A program made the translations under genes and the position numbers. A stretch of DNA of 64,000 nt, taken from positions 27,445,479 through 27,509,478 of the forward strand of contig NW_004955417.1 in assembly GCF_000276665.1 (NCBI RefSeq). The letters are read 5' to 3'. Shown here in pieces: positions 1 to 11,887 of the stretch. Under the pieces are notes generated by a model that was not told the origin of the DNA, searched no databases, and saw nothing but the letters and a program-made list of their open reading frames with translations. Origin of the DNA: Chinchilla lanigera. Lineage: Eukaryota > Chordata > Mammalia > Rodentia > Chinchillidae. The number at the start of each line of letters is the position of its first letter. Position 1 is the first letter of the stretch.

Positions 1-332
1 GTGACCTTGTGGTGCCAGCTCCGCCTGTTCCCACCCGTTCACTAGAAGGGACCTTATACGCAGGTGCAGGTGACAGAGCATCTGTGGCCGGCATGGTCCT
101 GCTGCTGCCTGGCTCCAGCCCTCACACACAGCCTGGGGTTTGCAGGACAGAGGCGAGTGTCCAGAAGCACAGCCGAGGCGGTGGCTCTCAGGTGAGGAAA
201 GTTTTGTCAGGAAAACGTGAAAGAGGTACGGGGTGGGAAGTCTTGTCCCAGCATCTCAGGAGGGACATTTAAGCCTTTCCCCGCCAGCGCACCTTGGTCT
301 GCAGCAGATGTGTGGGCCTGAGCCTGGTGGCC

Positions 333-703
333 TGCGTTAGTCAGGACAAAAATACCTGCCACTTAAGGAGGAAGGAGCTCTTCAGGCTCACTGCTCCAGG
401 GGCCTCGGTCCACGGTCACTGGTTCCAAGGCTGAGACAACATGGAAGTGGGGTGTGGCGGGGAAGCTGCTGGGCTCAGGGCAGCTGGGACCAGAGGCAGG
501 AGAGGCCCAGAGGGAGCGCTACCACCAGAAGGTTCCCCCAGGGACCCACCTCCTCCGGCTGGGCCCTGCCTCCTAACGTCCTGATCGGCTATGCCTCATC
601 AGTGGGTTGACCAGGTTCACACCCTCATGATCCGTTCGGTCTCCCAAAGCCCCTCCTCTGAACCCATGAGTCTGTAGGGGACACCTGAGGTCAAACCATA
701 GCA
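333..703 (-). mobile_element. LTR-like dispersed repeat (MaLR/ERVL type), solo copy
   Basis: Reads TG...CA, with imperfect 5-bp flanks TGGCC and AGGCC. The minus strand starts TGCTATGGTTTG. The sequence is related to copies at 3.8, 14.0, 16.1 and 35.4 kb. Confidence 0.6.
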
Positions 704-1859
704 AGGCCTAAAGCTTTACTGCAGAGAGTGGCAGGGAACACTTGGGGCAGTCCACCCAGTCACCACACCAAGCTTGTCCACCCCTTGGGCCCCTTTGTCC
801 ACGTCATGATGAGTCACGGGGTACAGAATTGTGAGTGACAGAAGCCCTAGAGACTCAGGACAGACCAGGCGGCCCCCCAGGCCCGCCACAAGACCAGTTG
901 GACCCTGGCTTTACTTCCTTCCTTTCCCTTGGCACTTTTGTTCCTCTAAGGCGTGCACCCCTGTGCATTAAGCAGCACCCCCATACATCGTATGGCAACA
1001 GGCCTTAAGGAGTTCATTCAAGCTACACGTCTCCAGTGGACTCGACACCAGCTGACCCAGCACAGAGCCTCCAAGGCGGGCCTCAGGCAGTTGCTAAGTC
1101 CTGTCCTACCTGGTGTCGGATTAGCAGTCTCACCAACAGCCAGCCTCTCACTACCGTTCTGGTTCTTACGGAGTCCAACAAAATGGTCTCAGGGTCATCA
1201 AAAGCCCGTACTTTCAGAGGCCCCTTGAAAATGAGGCACTTTCAGCCAGAGTAAATGATTACCCATCGAACCACATGACGTAGTCCAGGGCGGACCACCA
1301 GACCTAGGTTGTTTCTAAGCCAAGCAGCCACCAAGCTCCGGAAGGTCACAGGCCTCTCCTAGCACACGAAAGTTCTTGGAACCACCCAGGCCTAGGGCCT
1401 CGCTCACAGATGAACCCCGCCGGGGGAGATTCCCAAGATGCAGCTCTTGCTGGGTCACAATGCCTGGCACCCAAAACGGAAAGGTGAGGTTTATTGGAGT
1501 CACAGCTTCAGCCCATCATCTGTGGCTGCAGCATGGTGGAAGCAGCTGGTGGAGAGGCCTGGTGGAGGATGAGGTGGCCAGGAGGGGGAGGGGACCTGGG
1601 GACAAGAAGACACCCTTCCAGGTCACGCCCCTTTGACCCCCTCCGACCAGCCCCACCGCCTACTGTGAGGCTTTCAGGGGACATTTTATATGTCAACCAC
1701 AGCGCTCACCCAGTATGAACGCAGTTCTGCTGTCGTCCGATCCAGTCAGCTACCTGAGGGCTCTGGAGGACCAGTCCTACTCCTACTGAAACCAGCAGTC
1801 TCTCTTTGACCCAGCCTGGCACTCGAGACCTCTCAGATCCTACTGAGAAGTTCATTCAA
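704..1859. other. Intergenic, nothing recognised
   Basis: Unique-looking sequence with only short chance ORFs. I see no gene, RNA or repeat here. Confidence 0.5.
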
Positions 1860-1993
1860 GCCAGGCATGGCAGCATACTGCTGCAATCTCAGCACCTGGG
1901 AAGCTGAGGCAGGAAGGTCATCACCAGTTCGAGGCCAGCCCGGACTCCAGGGTGAGACCCTGTCTCAAAAAAGAAAACAGAAAGAAAGAAAGA
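1860..1993 (+). mobile_element. B1-like SINE
   Basis: 7SL-derived SINE: GCCAGGCATGG start, AAGCTGAGGCAGGA core, CCCTGTCTCAAAAAAG end with A-rich tail. Confidence 0.85.
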
Positions 1994-3825
1994 TTTTTCC
2001 AACAAACCTCGAAACACACATCCATGGCACTTCAGGTTCACAACTGACAACCCCCAGGTGCCGCCAGGAAACACTGAGCCTGGTGGCCCGAGGGTCCCCA
2101 CCTCTGGTTGCCTTGTGGGTTCCATGGTAGGTGAATTAAATCTCAGTTAGTGAACATGAGTAGGCTGGGAGTTAATCATCTTGTGTCTTAACCCACTGAC
2201 AGTGATGTACGTTTGCCAGTGACCTAGAATTATCTTCAAGGTACCAGAAACTGTCCTGTTACCAGTTTAATTCTTATATCAGAAACTGCCGGGTGCCTGA
2301 CTCCTCCTTCAAGACCTGTCAGGGCCACATGAAGTCTGGGCTCCTCCGTGGCCGTGGGGTTCCGGTCCCCAGAGAATGAGCAACGGCCGGGACACTCACT
2401 TTTCCTGACTTGTGACTGCTTACCTCGGAGGGGAGAGAAAGGGGTGTTCCCACCCAGAGCCCTTAGACAAGAGCTGCGACCCTTCTGAGGATTGACTTGT
2501 AGTTTAGCAAGGGAAGTTAGTTTTATAGCTATTCAGAGGCACGTGAGTGTTGCTAGGATTTATAGGAGGCCGGAATCAGCCTTGCGGAGGAGGACAGGGA
2601 GCAGGAAAGGGAGGAGAGCCGTCCCCCTATAACCCCGGCAGGACACCCGTCAGCCACATCTAAGGATTGTGGCGGGGATCAAAGGACGTTGTACCACACA
2701 ACACAACTTTGCACCCATAGCGCACTCCACAGGGAGAGAAGTCATTACAGACTTGAACAAGCCTGAGAAACAGTTCACAGAGTTATTAGTCGTCTGAGCT
2801 CTGTTCCGTTCTCACAAGTAGAATCATGTCCAAATGATCCACGGGGGATCTGGGTCTTTGAAAGGTGGGCGTATTGCGAATATAAAATAACAGCATTGTC
2901 GTGAACCAGCATAACTCACCCCGCACTGTGCCTAAACAGCTCATCAGCGGAAGTCTCAAATACAGAATAAACTCTCTCCATATGTTGACAGAATTTGCCA
3001 CAAACCCGAGACAAGGATTTAAAAGCACTTTGTAAATGGGAAAATGCCACATAAATGCCAGTTATTATTAATCGAACTACAGAAGGCTTATTTATTTTGA
3101 CTTTGTAAGTTCATGCTGAATTACTACGCAGTTTCTACGTCCCTGACCGTATTTACTGACGCCATTCTGCTGGAAGTTCCTGAAAATTTGATGAGGTGAA
3201 GATGATCAGGATGATAAACGGCACGGCCTCTGCTGTTTTAGTACAGCACTGTTTAGCTGGTAAAGCTGGTGTGGGTACAGTTACCGGCGTGCATGTCTCG
3301 CTTTAAAACTCACTGCGTAGAGCCCTTTCCTGCGGGATGATGGGTGTGTTCCGAGAACCACGGCATCCTTCGTTCCTTTTGTGCTCTTGCTGTCTGCCAG
3401 GCCCTGAGCTATGCCCCAGGCGTGCAAGGAGGTGTGAATAACTGTGCTGCCCGCAGGGGTCCGGGGCCTCCGTTCAGCTCACAACTGACTATAATGCGTC
3501 TGAACAGACCTAAGTGCCACAGGGAGACCGAGGGGCAGCCTCGGGGGCTCCCGCATCCAGCAGCCTTGGTCTTCCCGCACAGATGGGATTTACCACTTTT
3601 GCAGACGGGTGAGAGGGGAGGATATTGACGAGGCACCCAACTCCAGGGGATGAAGCTGTCGGGCGAGCCGAGTGGGAATGAGGAGAGCCAGCTTCCTCTG
3701 GCCCTGTGATCCCCACTGCTCAGGGCCCTCGGTGGCCGTCAGACTAGGTTTCCGTGAGTCCGGGCTCCTGACTGCTAAGTGCACCAGGATTTAAAAACAG
3801 AGCATCGTCTTAAGTGCCTTCTTGA
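1994..3825. other. Intergenic, nothing recognised
   Basis: No coding signature or repeat that I can name. Confidence 0.5.
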
Positions 3826-4176
3826 CACCCGGACAATACCTGATGCCCCCAAGTTAGAGCAGGGGAGGTTTACTTTGGCTGATAGTTTGAAGAGATTTCA
3901 GCCCACAGCGGGCTGGCTCCAAGGCAGGAGAAACAGTCCCAGGTGTGGCAGGCAGGAAGCAGCCCCGCTCTCGAGCAGGAGGAGGGAAATAAAGCCTTCC
4001 AAGCCACGCCCCCAGCGACCCACCTCCTCCCAGCAGGCTTCCCCTCCCAGCAGTAAACCCAGCGGTAGACTAATCCCGCACCACACCCGGCCCTGCCGCC
4101 CAGTCCCCCCCAGTCACCTCCCCAAAGCCCCACCTATGAGCACGTGAGGCTCGGGGACATCAGATACAACTCATGA
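3826..4176 (-). mobile_element. LTR-like dispersed repeat, diverged copy
   Basis: Shares ordered blocks with the 333-703 and 35.4-kb copies (GGAGGTTTACTTTGGCT, CCAGCGACCCACCTCCTCC). Ends are approximate. Confidence 0.55.
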
Positions 4177-4489
4177 CAGTACACGCGCCCACCGCCCCAC
4201 ACATCCGCTAAACCCCGCGCATTTTTCCTTCCAGTGAGCTCAGGCTGAGGGCAACAATGGTGAGCTGTCCTCCTCCTCCGCAGCTCACCTCCCACCGTTC
4301 ACCGGCCGCACCGTAACACAATCCTGCCTTTCACAGACGGAAGATGTTGGACCCCATTGATGCAACGGCCCGGGGATTTGCAGGGACACGCAGTTGACGT
4401 CAGCTTTACATCAGTGTCTCTCAGGCATCACCACCTGTTCAGCGGCTAGAAACAGACTGCTGGGCTGACGGTCTGGCTCAGAAGTCCTG

Positions 4490-4712
4490 GGGCCCGGTGC
4501 ACACTGGTAAGCCCAGAGCTCAGGGAGGCTGAGACAGGAGGGCCGGATGCTTTACCCCAGCCGGGGTAATTTAGTGACTTAGAACTTGTCTTGAAAGAAG
4601 GAAAAAAAAGAGAGAGGGACAGACAGACACAGAAGAGAGAGAGGAAAGGGGAAAGAAAAAGGCAGGCTCAGGATGTAGCTCGATGCTAAGACCCCGGTTA
4701 AATTTCCAGTAT
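4490..4712 (+). mobile_element. Diverged B1-ID composite SINE
   Basis: A B1-like half (GAGGCTGAGACAGGAGG) is followed by an ID-like half (GGATGTAGCTCGATGCTAAG). Both are old and mutated. Confidence 0.55.
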
Positions 4713-4727
4713 GAAAGAGAGAGACAG

Positions 4728-4765
<38 letters not shown>

Positions 4766-4766
4766 C
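4713..4766. repeat. (GA)n microsatellite
   Basis: Nearly pure GA dinucleotide run growing out of the A-rich tail of the preceding SINE. Confidence 0.95.
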
Positions 4767-5365
4767 AGGAGAAAGATCTCAACACAGAGAAATCGAGAAG
4801 TCACCTCTGAAGACACTGGTGCCTTTGCCTGCGCGTTTCCTTTGACGTGTGTCTGTACACGTGTGCGTATAACTGAAACCGTGCTGTATATACTATTTTT
4901 GGGGCTGGCGTTTTTCTCTGGGCATCTCATCTTTCATATTAGTCAAAACTGCGGCGCAGAGCACATCAGGGACCAGGCTATTGCCTGAGCAGCTAAGGCT
5001 CCAACTGGGTACCGCTGGGAGCGAGGCGGGGCGCGCCGCAGGCCTGAGCCACCTCACAGCCCAGCGGCCAGGCCCGGCTTACGGCCCCCATCGGTCGGGG
5101 CTTGGGCAGACAGGGAGTTTGGGGACTGCGGCTCTCCAGCCCTGCCCACCTCCCAGGGCCTGCAGAGGCACAGGGGCCTGCCGAGGGGCGTGGTCGGCAC
5201 AGGCTGGGGAGGAGCCTGAGGGCGGGGAGTGACCTGTTCTCCCACAGTCCTGTCACTGAGTGATGGCACGCCCTCTCCCTCCATGGCTGCGGCTCTCAGC
5301 CGCAATGTGTCCTGGGGCAGCTGCGTGCCTGTGGCCGCTGTCTCATGGGCCCATCCTGCAGGAAG

Positions 5366-5513
5366 TAAAGGCTTCTGCCCTCAGTCCCAGCACTAATGGG
5401 GGCTGAGGCAGGAGGATCTCTCTGAGCTTGAGGCTTCCCCAGGCTATATAGTGAGTTCAAGGCCAGCCTGAACTACAGTGAGACCTTATCTCAAAAAAAT
5501 AAAGTTATTATGA
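5366..5513 (+). mobile_element. B1-like SINE
   Basis: GGCTGAGGCAGGAGGATC core, GTTCAAGGCCAGCCTGAACT, then CTTATCTCAAAAAAATAAA tail. Confidence 0.85.
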
Positions 5514-5677
5514 GAGTAAAACTTAAGAGCAGATCTATGACTTCAGACATTTAAAGTTTTAAAAATTTATATAAATAATAAATGTCTACCATGGGGGTGG
5601 AGAAGCCACAGCTTTTCTTCCCGAAGTACTGCGGCCACTGAGACAGCCACACTGGGTAGTAATTAGCCCAGTTTCAG

Positions 5678-5750
5678 GACAGGCAGTGTAGCTCAGTGGC
5701 AGAGCACTCCCCTAACGTGCACCGGGGCCCAGGGCTGGAGCCCAGCCCAT
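5678..5750 (+). mobile_element. ID-like SINE (old)
   Basis: tRNA-derived A-box region TGTAGCTCAGTGGCAGAGCA and a degraded B-box part; no A tail is left. Confidence 0.6.
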
Positions 5751-8549
5751 CTCGAGAATTGCTCCAGTTGGGGTGCAGACAAGAAGCGCCGCACTTGGGC
5801 TAAACCCTAACTCTTCCCCTCAGCCTTCCGTAGCTTCCACGTAGGAACTTGGAGCCAGAGTTCAGCCAGGTGCTTCTCCTAGGGGATTTAACCGGAAGAA
5901 CAGTTTTACATGTGCCAGGAGGGCGGAAGGAGCAGAGAAACTGGGGAATCTGCTAGAGAAACGGGGAGAGAGCACGGCCCCAGGCAGTGCAGTCCACGGC
6001 CTAAGGGAAGAACCACGGCTTCTCCACCGCCCTAAGCGTGGCCCACAGGCTGGGAGTTTCCTGAAAGGAGAGGTTGTTTGCAGGCTCAGGGCTCAGCCCC
6101 TTGCGCGGAGCTCTCTGCCGTGATGGAGCCGATCTGCCTTCTGCTCCACGATGTGGTGGCCACCGGTTCCACACGACGGCTGTGCGCTGGGACCGGGGCT
6201 GGGCAGGCGGGACCAAGCCTCTGTACTTCACATTTTACTGAGTTTTACATTAGTCTCACTGCGGTTTCCACATTGGACAGCACGGGCAGCTTGGAAAGGG
6301 CAGGACGGGCGCGGACAGGCACGCGCGGTACAGGGAGGTTGAGGCACGCGGCGTGGGGTGAGGTCGGTGCTTGCGCAGGTTGGCCGAGACTCTAGCCCTG
6401 TCACTGACAGTGCGACCTCAGGCAGGTCTCTCAATTTCTGGAAGCTCTCTATAAAACTAGGCTAAAACACAAGACGAAACCACTTGCCCCCTGGGATAGC
6501 TCAAGTCATCGCAGAGCTCAGCCGTGCAGCTGCCCAGCGATGCCTGAGTCGGGGCGCGCTCGCTAGGTGTGCGTTGGAACTGTCACCCAAACAGGTTCTT
6601 CCGGGACCTCGAGGGGGCCTGGGGGAAGATGCAGCGTCCCTGGAGAGATGTGGCCCAGCGCCACCAGCTGTGTCCTTTAGCACTAATTCTGCGAATGTGT
6701 TTGCAACACGTTTTTGTTCCTCTTCTTTCCTACATCATTCGTCTTTGTCTACAAGTCATTTCAGCGTGCCTTTATTTTTCTTAGAGTATAGAATGTATTT
6801 TTGACTTCATTATTGTACTAGGATAGGCATATTATTACGGACGACTGACCTCGTTATCCCGCACAATGGAAGTTCGCAATGATGTCAAAATTATGTTTGT
6901 TTGTTGGAAGTGGCACAGTGATATGTGTGCTTTCTTGTCATTTACCATTTTGTGCCTGAGGGTGATGTCTGACACCACAGTGACATGCTTTTCACCATAG
7001 CAGCCCAGCTGTGCTTGTCTGGTTTTTCTTTATCATATTCATGAGAGCTGTATCAATGTTCACAAGTGTCTGTATAATGATGCATCTAATATGCTGCAGA
7101 GGCTTCATTTATTATGAAATGAATGCAATATTTTGTGCTAAGCCCTGACACCTTCTCCCAGTCACTCCTGCTCTCCTGTCCGGAGCTGTATCTCTTACAC
7201 AAACAACGCAGCGGCAGCCCAAAGTCGGCAGCAGCTCAGCGAAATGTTGGAAATTGCACAAGCGCGTGCCGCGCTTGCACGGCGAAGCATCTCATCTCAG
7301 TTCAACTCAGCATTGGCCTTGTGAGACAATTCTCTCACAGGGTGGGGAAAGACCCGCCCAGTGCTTTCCCTGCTCAGCCGCGTGGTTAACACGGCACACT
7401 GCTAGACGACTGCTGGGCACAGCAAGGGAGGCTGCCGAGGAAACGCTGAGCAGAGAATGCCGGGTCTCAGACGGCCCTCCCCCAGCCGGCCTGCGCCCCC
7501 CAGCCGGAGCCGCAGTGGGTGGCAGGTGGTGGCTTGTCCCCAGACACGGGCCGCTCCTCGGAGCTGGGCAGCGTCAGGGATCGCTCTGCATGCTTCTGTG
7601 GGTGCACTGTTGGCACCAGTGGGAGCTCTGACGCTAAGTAACACACATGCAAGCAGAAACAAAACCCACCCTCCGCGAGGCCCACAGCCGCTCTCCAGTC
7701 CTCTCCTCTCGTGTCTGAGGAAGCTATCTTTTGCCAAGACTTGGTTTTTTTTTTTTAATAAATCTTTCTATATTCTATAAACAAACAGACTAAACAAACA
7801 CAAATACAAAAGAGCCTAATGCCGGGAAAGTTGTGGTCAGTTTCTGCCGGAACAGCCAGATATGGACCAGTTCTATTTCTCACCATCTCCCCCAGATAAG
7901 GCTTGGGTTTCTCGCAGGCTCCTGAGGTGCTAGAACACGGAAGTGAGTGATTTGCTCCAGACTTCCTTCCCCTACTGAGCCACACAGACAGGGAAAGGGA
8001 AGGGCCCCGTCACTGGTTAGTGCTCTCCCAGCCTGTCTACTGAGGCCCTTTAGTTAGCAGCTGCTGTGACGTCCCCTGCTCTGGGGAACACACAAGAACC
8101 TGCACCGTGCTTGGATAGGAGACGGTAGTTCCTTCCCAACTTGAACGGTCCCGATCGTCCTACTTGGTCACCAAGGGCAGGGAAGCTTGGCACATTCCGG
8201 GGCAGCCAAGTCTGTCCCCATTATGGGATTATCTACCCTGGAAGGAGAAGTCTGTGTTCATGCTCCTCTACACTCTACTAAAGTCTATTTCTGATAAAAG
8301 GAATAAGGCAGCAACAGGGAGGAAGTGACCCATGGGCTGTGGGAGCCATAATGTACCCTGGGGCCACAGAATTTGTCCTTTTCTTCGCATACTGGGACGC
8401 AGACTCCAGGAGCGGGCATGATTCACCCAAGTTCTCGTCTGATCCTTTGCGTGAGACTGCGCTATGCATAAATGCATCCAAGAGAATTCACAGCGTCCCG
8501 AGTAACTTCCAAGGCCTAGGCACCGTGGTAGAACCCTCACTAGAGAGCT
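5751..8549. other. Intergenic, nothing recognised
   Basis: GC-rich patch at 6.0-6.7 kb, AT-rich patch at 6.7-7.15 kb, GC-rich patch at 7.2-7.7 kb. Only chance ORFs are present. Confidence 0.5.
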
Positions 8550-8650
8550 ATGCATTATTCTGCTCATTTTTCAGATTTATAAACTGAGTCTGAACTCACA
8601 GTTAGTAAATGGCTCACCCATGATTCAGTACCAGATACCCAAGACTACAA
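8550..8650 (+). mobile_element. MIR SINE fragment
   Basis: CAGATTTATAAACTGAGTCT...CACAGTTAGTAAATGGCTC matches the ancient MIR core in order. Confidence 0.6.
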
Positions 8651-8799
8651 AGACCTTTTTTTCCAACTACTGCACTGCGTGATATGCCCACGCACAATAC
8701 CACTGCTAAAGAAGGAAGCATGGCCAGAACCCAGACAGCGTGGAGAGCCGGGAGACGGAGGCCACAGGGAGCATCCAAGTCACTGTCACCCCTTGATAA

Positions 8800-9045
8800 C
8801 AATGATAGTAGTGATAATAATAGCTACCATTAGCTGAGCGCCTACTACCAGCCAGACACTTGAATCTGTTAGTTAATTTCATCGTCACAACTGCTCTGTG
8901 AGGGAGGGACAAATACACTCACTGATCAGATGAAGAAGCTGTGAATGACAGAAATTAAATAACTCTCCCAGGCACATAGTTGGCAAGTGGTAACTGGGAC
9001 TTCGATTCAAATCTAAGTGACTTGAGATCCTGGGCTCTTCCTCAT
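8800..9045 (+). mobile_element. MIR SINE, nearly full length
   Basis: Runs through the MIR landmarks in order: ATAATAGCTACCATTAGCTG, CGCCTACTACCAGCCAGACA, GATGAAGAAGCTGTGAATGA, CCCAGGCACATAGTTGGCAA, and GGGACTTCGATTCAAATC. Confidence 0.85.
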
Positions 9046-11079
9046 CTCAGCCGCGTGCCTGAGCCTTGGAAGCTGTTTAACAGATGCTGGATATACACAG
9101 ATAAACGAATGAAAGCACTCACAAGTGGGGGCTGGACGGACAGCACGACTGCTATCTGATGCCCAAGTGAGTCTTGGTTATGTGCTGTACAAAATAAATC
9201 AGCAGCAAACACATAATGTTTTGTTTTGCTCCAAAAGGTAGAACTGTGCGGAATCGGAGGAAACTGCGGATTTCCTGTGGCTTCCTGTGCAGGATCCTGG
9301 CTGCAGAAAGTTCACCGCCTGCACGACCTTCCATTCTGCGATTCCAAGGCTCCACGCGAAGCACGTCTCCGTGGAGGCGTGAGGGAGAACATTCCCGCAC
9401 GAAAGCTGCCCATCTCTGAGGTGATGCGGAGCCATAGCGCTGGCAGAAACACCAAGGAAGACGCTCTTTCGTGAAGTAGTGTGGACGATCGTTTCCAGCT
9501 GGGCGGTTATTCCCTTTGCTCTATCCACCCCCTTGCAGGGCAACTGTTGAACCCCTGCGCTTGAGAGATGCTGTCTTCCCGGCGCTTGATCGTCGGGCTA
9601 GGCTCCTGACTCCCTTCGCCCACGAGAAATACTGCAGCAGCAATGAGGTGCCAGCTCCCAGTCTCAGCTTGGACAGGCACCACCTAGCTCCACCCACCTT
9701 CCGGAGACCCTGAGACTTCTGAGGAACAGACCCAGCCCACTGGTGGAGGAGAGGCTCCACGGGAGACAGGAGGACAGCCAGCTGTCCTGTGGCGCATGGC
9801 CAGCATGCTGCCCACAGATGCACGCGGGGCCTTCACCCGGAGACGCCTCCGGGCCCCGGCAGGAACAATGGGAGCTGTGCGCTGGGATCTTCTGGGTCTT
9901 CCCTCATGGATCCAGTAATGCACAAAGATAATCAAGCATCTCACTGCCCGCTAGGCGATCGGCTCGCAGCGTCATATCACTTCATTCTTCAGCCTCTCAG
10001 CAGCCTGTGAGAAATGCATGCTTACTGCTGAGCTGATTTCTAGACAAAGAAACATGGCAGGTTTCCAAGACACAGAGCCGGGACCGAGGACATCCGGAGC
10101 CGAGCCTTTGCGGTAGGCCTCTGCCGCTGCCTCTTCCTGCGCGACTGCAGGGTGCAGACTCACAGCTGCTAGACTGGCACTCGCTGGGGCCGGTCTCCAG
10201 GCGCTGTCAGAGTCTGGGACGTCACAGTTCCACATTCACCTTCCAGGTTTCTCCTGCCCGAGACTCACTTTTTCTCACTGCTTGTTTCCGAGGAATGCCA
10301 CTCTTGGGTTTGAAACTTAAAACTGATGATCGGGAAAAATATTTCTTAAAATACTCACTGCCAAGGCATGGGAGCCAGCAGAAGAAATGCTCCTGTTCCA
10401 AAAGAAAATCAGTTTCCCAGTTTAAGAGTTGCCATCCTACCCAGAACCAAAAATGTCTGCAAATCAGGTTTGGGGGAAAAAAAATATGTATATATATGAT
10501 TGGCTTCTCTCTCTCTCTCTATATATATGTATGATTGGCTTCTCAGGGAACCAACCCTAAGGAAGCGACCAAGGCAGATCAGGTAATTGTGCTCAGTATC
10601 CAAGCTCAGCTTTTCCTTCCTTTTACAGACTCCCCGCAGCTCGTAATAGTTACAAAACGTCTCAGACTGCAGCCGCTTCTCTTGTTGAATACCGTGACCG
10701 CAACACTCCGCCAGTGAGGCCAGTCCCGACGGGAAAACCGGTTAAACCAGTCCAACAGGAAGAAGGCCAGGGACGCGCTCCCCCAGCACTCTGCAGCTTG
10801 GCAGGGAGAGCTCTCTGTATTTCTCAAATGAGAATTCTGAATCCCACACTGGATGAACTCTGATCAAGACACACGCTTTCAGAGAAATCTCCCCGCCTCG
10901 CCCGCTTTTCCCATTAGAGTAGGTGGTATCACTCTTGCTGCACCTTGTGGCTTGGTTTGGGCTTGGGGTTTGAAGGCCTCTGATGTAGCCCACACACCTC
11001 AGGAGGGCTGGTGGCTGAAGACCTCAGCTGCCGCAGGGCTGCGGGACCCTCCACCCACGCTCCTGATAGAGGCTTTCTC
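9046..11079. other. Intergenic, nothing recognised except a small AT/CT repeat
   Basis: At 10480-10545 there are TA and CT dinucleotide runs, with TATGATTGGCTTCTC occurring twice 35 bp apart. The rest shows only chance ORFs. Confidence 0.5.
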
Positions 11080-11132
11080 CTGCACCCAGGGCTGAATCCA
11101 AGGTCTTTACCCTGAGCTCCGTCCCCAGCCTC
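11080..11132 (-). mobile_element. ID-like SINE fragment
   Basis: CACCCAGGGCTGAATCCAAG followed by CCCTGAGCTCCGTCCCCAGC is the reverse of an ID core. Confidence 0.55.
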
Positions 11133-11589
11133 CCTTTCTATCGTGAGGCAAGGTCTACCCCTCACTGGGCTGGGGTTGATAAGGTTCCTGGAACAGGAGC
11201 GGTTCTGCTTCTCTGGGAGCCGTGGGAAAAGGCGGTCACTCCCAGGAGAGCTCATTCCACAGATATGGGGAGGGTGGCTTTCGTTGCGTTGTGTTTTTTG
11301 AATAGGCGATTGAACATCCCCTGGACTCTGTCAACCTGCTGCTTTGCGTTAGGATTGGGCTCCTGCTCTTCCCTTTCTCAGGGAAGCACATTTGTGGACT
11401 TGCAGTATTCCTGAGGAATGTAGGGTGTGAGAGGTCTGGTAGGGAAGGAACCTAAATTTAACCAAAAGAATGCTGATACAGATCGCCTTGGGTAACTTCG
11501 GCTGAGGCCCAAGAATGGCAGTCTTCTTAAAATGACAATTTTTAGTTATGATTTCTGTGTCTCCTTTCTACTTATCTTTTATTTCTTCT

Positions 11590-11887
11590 ATCCTACCTCA
11601 GTCTAAATTGCCCAGGGTATCCTCCAACTTGAGACTTTCCTGCCTCAGCCTCCTGAGTAGCTGGAATTACAGTGTGTGTCTCTGTGCCTACCAAAGAGGT
11701 TTTTTTTTTCCGGTACTGGGAATCGAACTCACGACCTTGCGCTTGCCAGGCAGGTGCTGTGCCCCTGAGCTAAATCCCCAGCCCCCAAAGAGGTTTTTTT
11801 GTTGTTTTGTTTTGTTTTTTGGTGCTGGAGGTCAAACCCAGGGCTTGCGAGTGCTGGGAAAGTGCTCTACCACTGAGCAATGTCTGC
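11590..11887 (-). mobile_element. B1-ID composite SINE interrupted by a younger ID
   Basis: A B1-like half (CCTGCCTCAGCCTCCTGAGT) and an old ID half (GGTGCTGGAGGTCAAACCCA) are split by the ID at 11701-11784. Confidence 0.7.
11701..11784 (-). mobile_element. Young ID SINE with target-site duplication
   Basis: tRNA-derived body with clear A and B boxes on the minus strand. CCAAAGAGGTTTTTTT occurs before the body (from 11691) and after it (from 11785). Confidence 0.88.
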
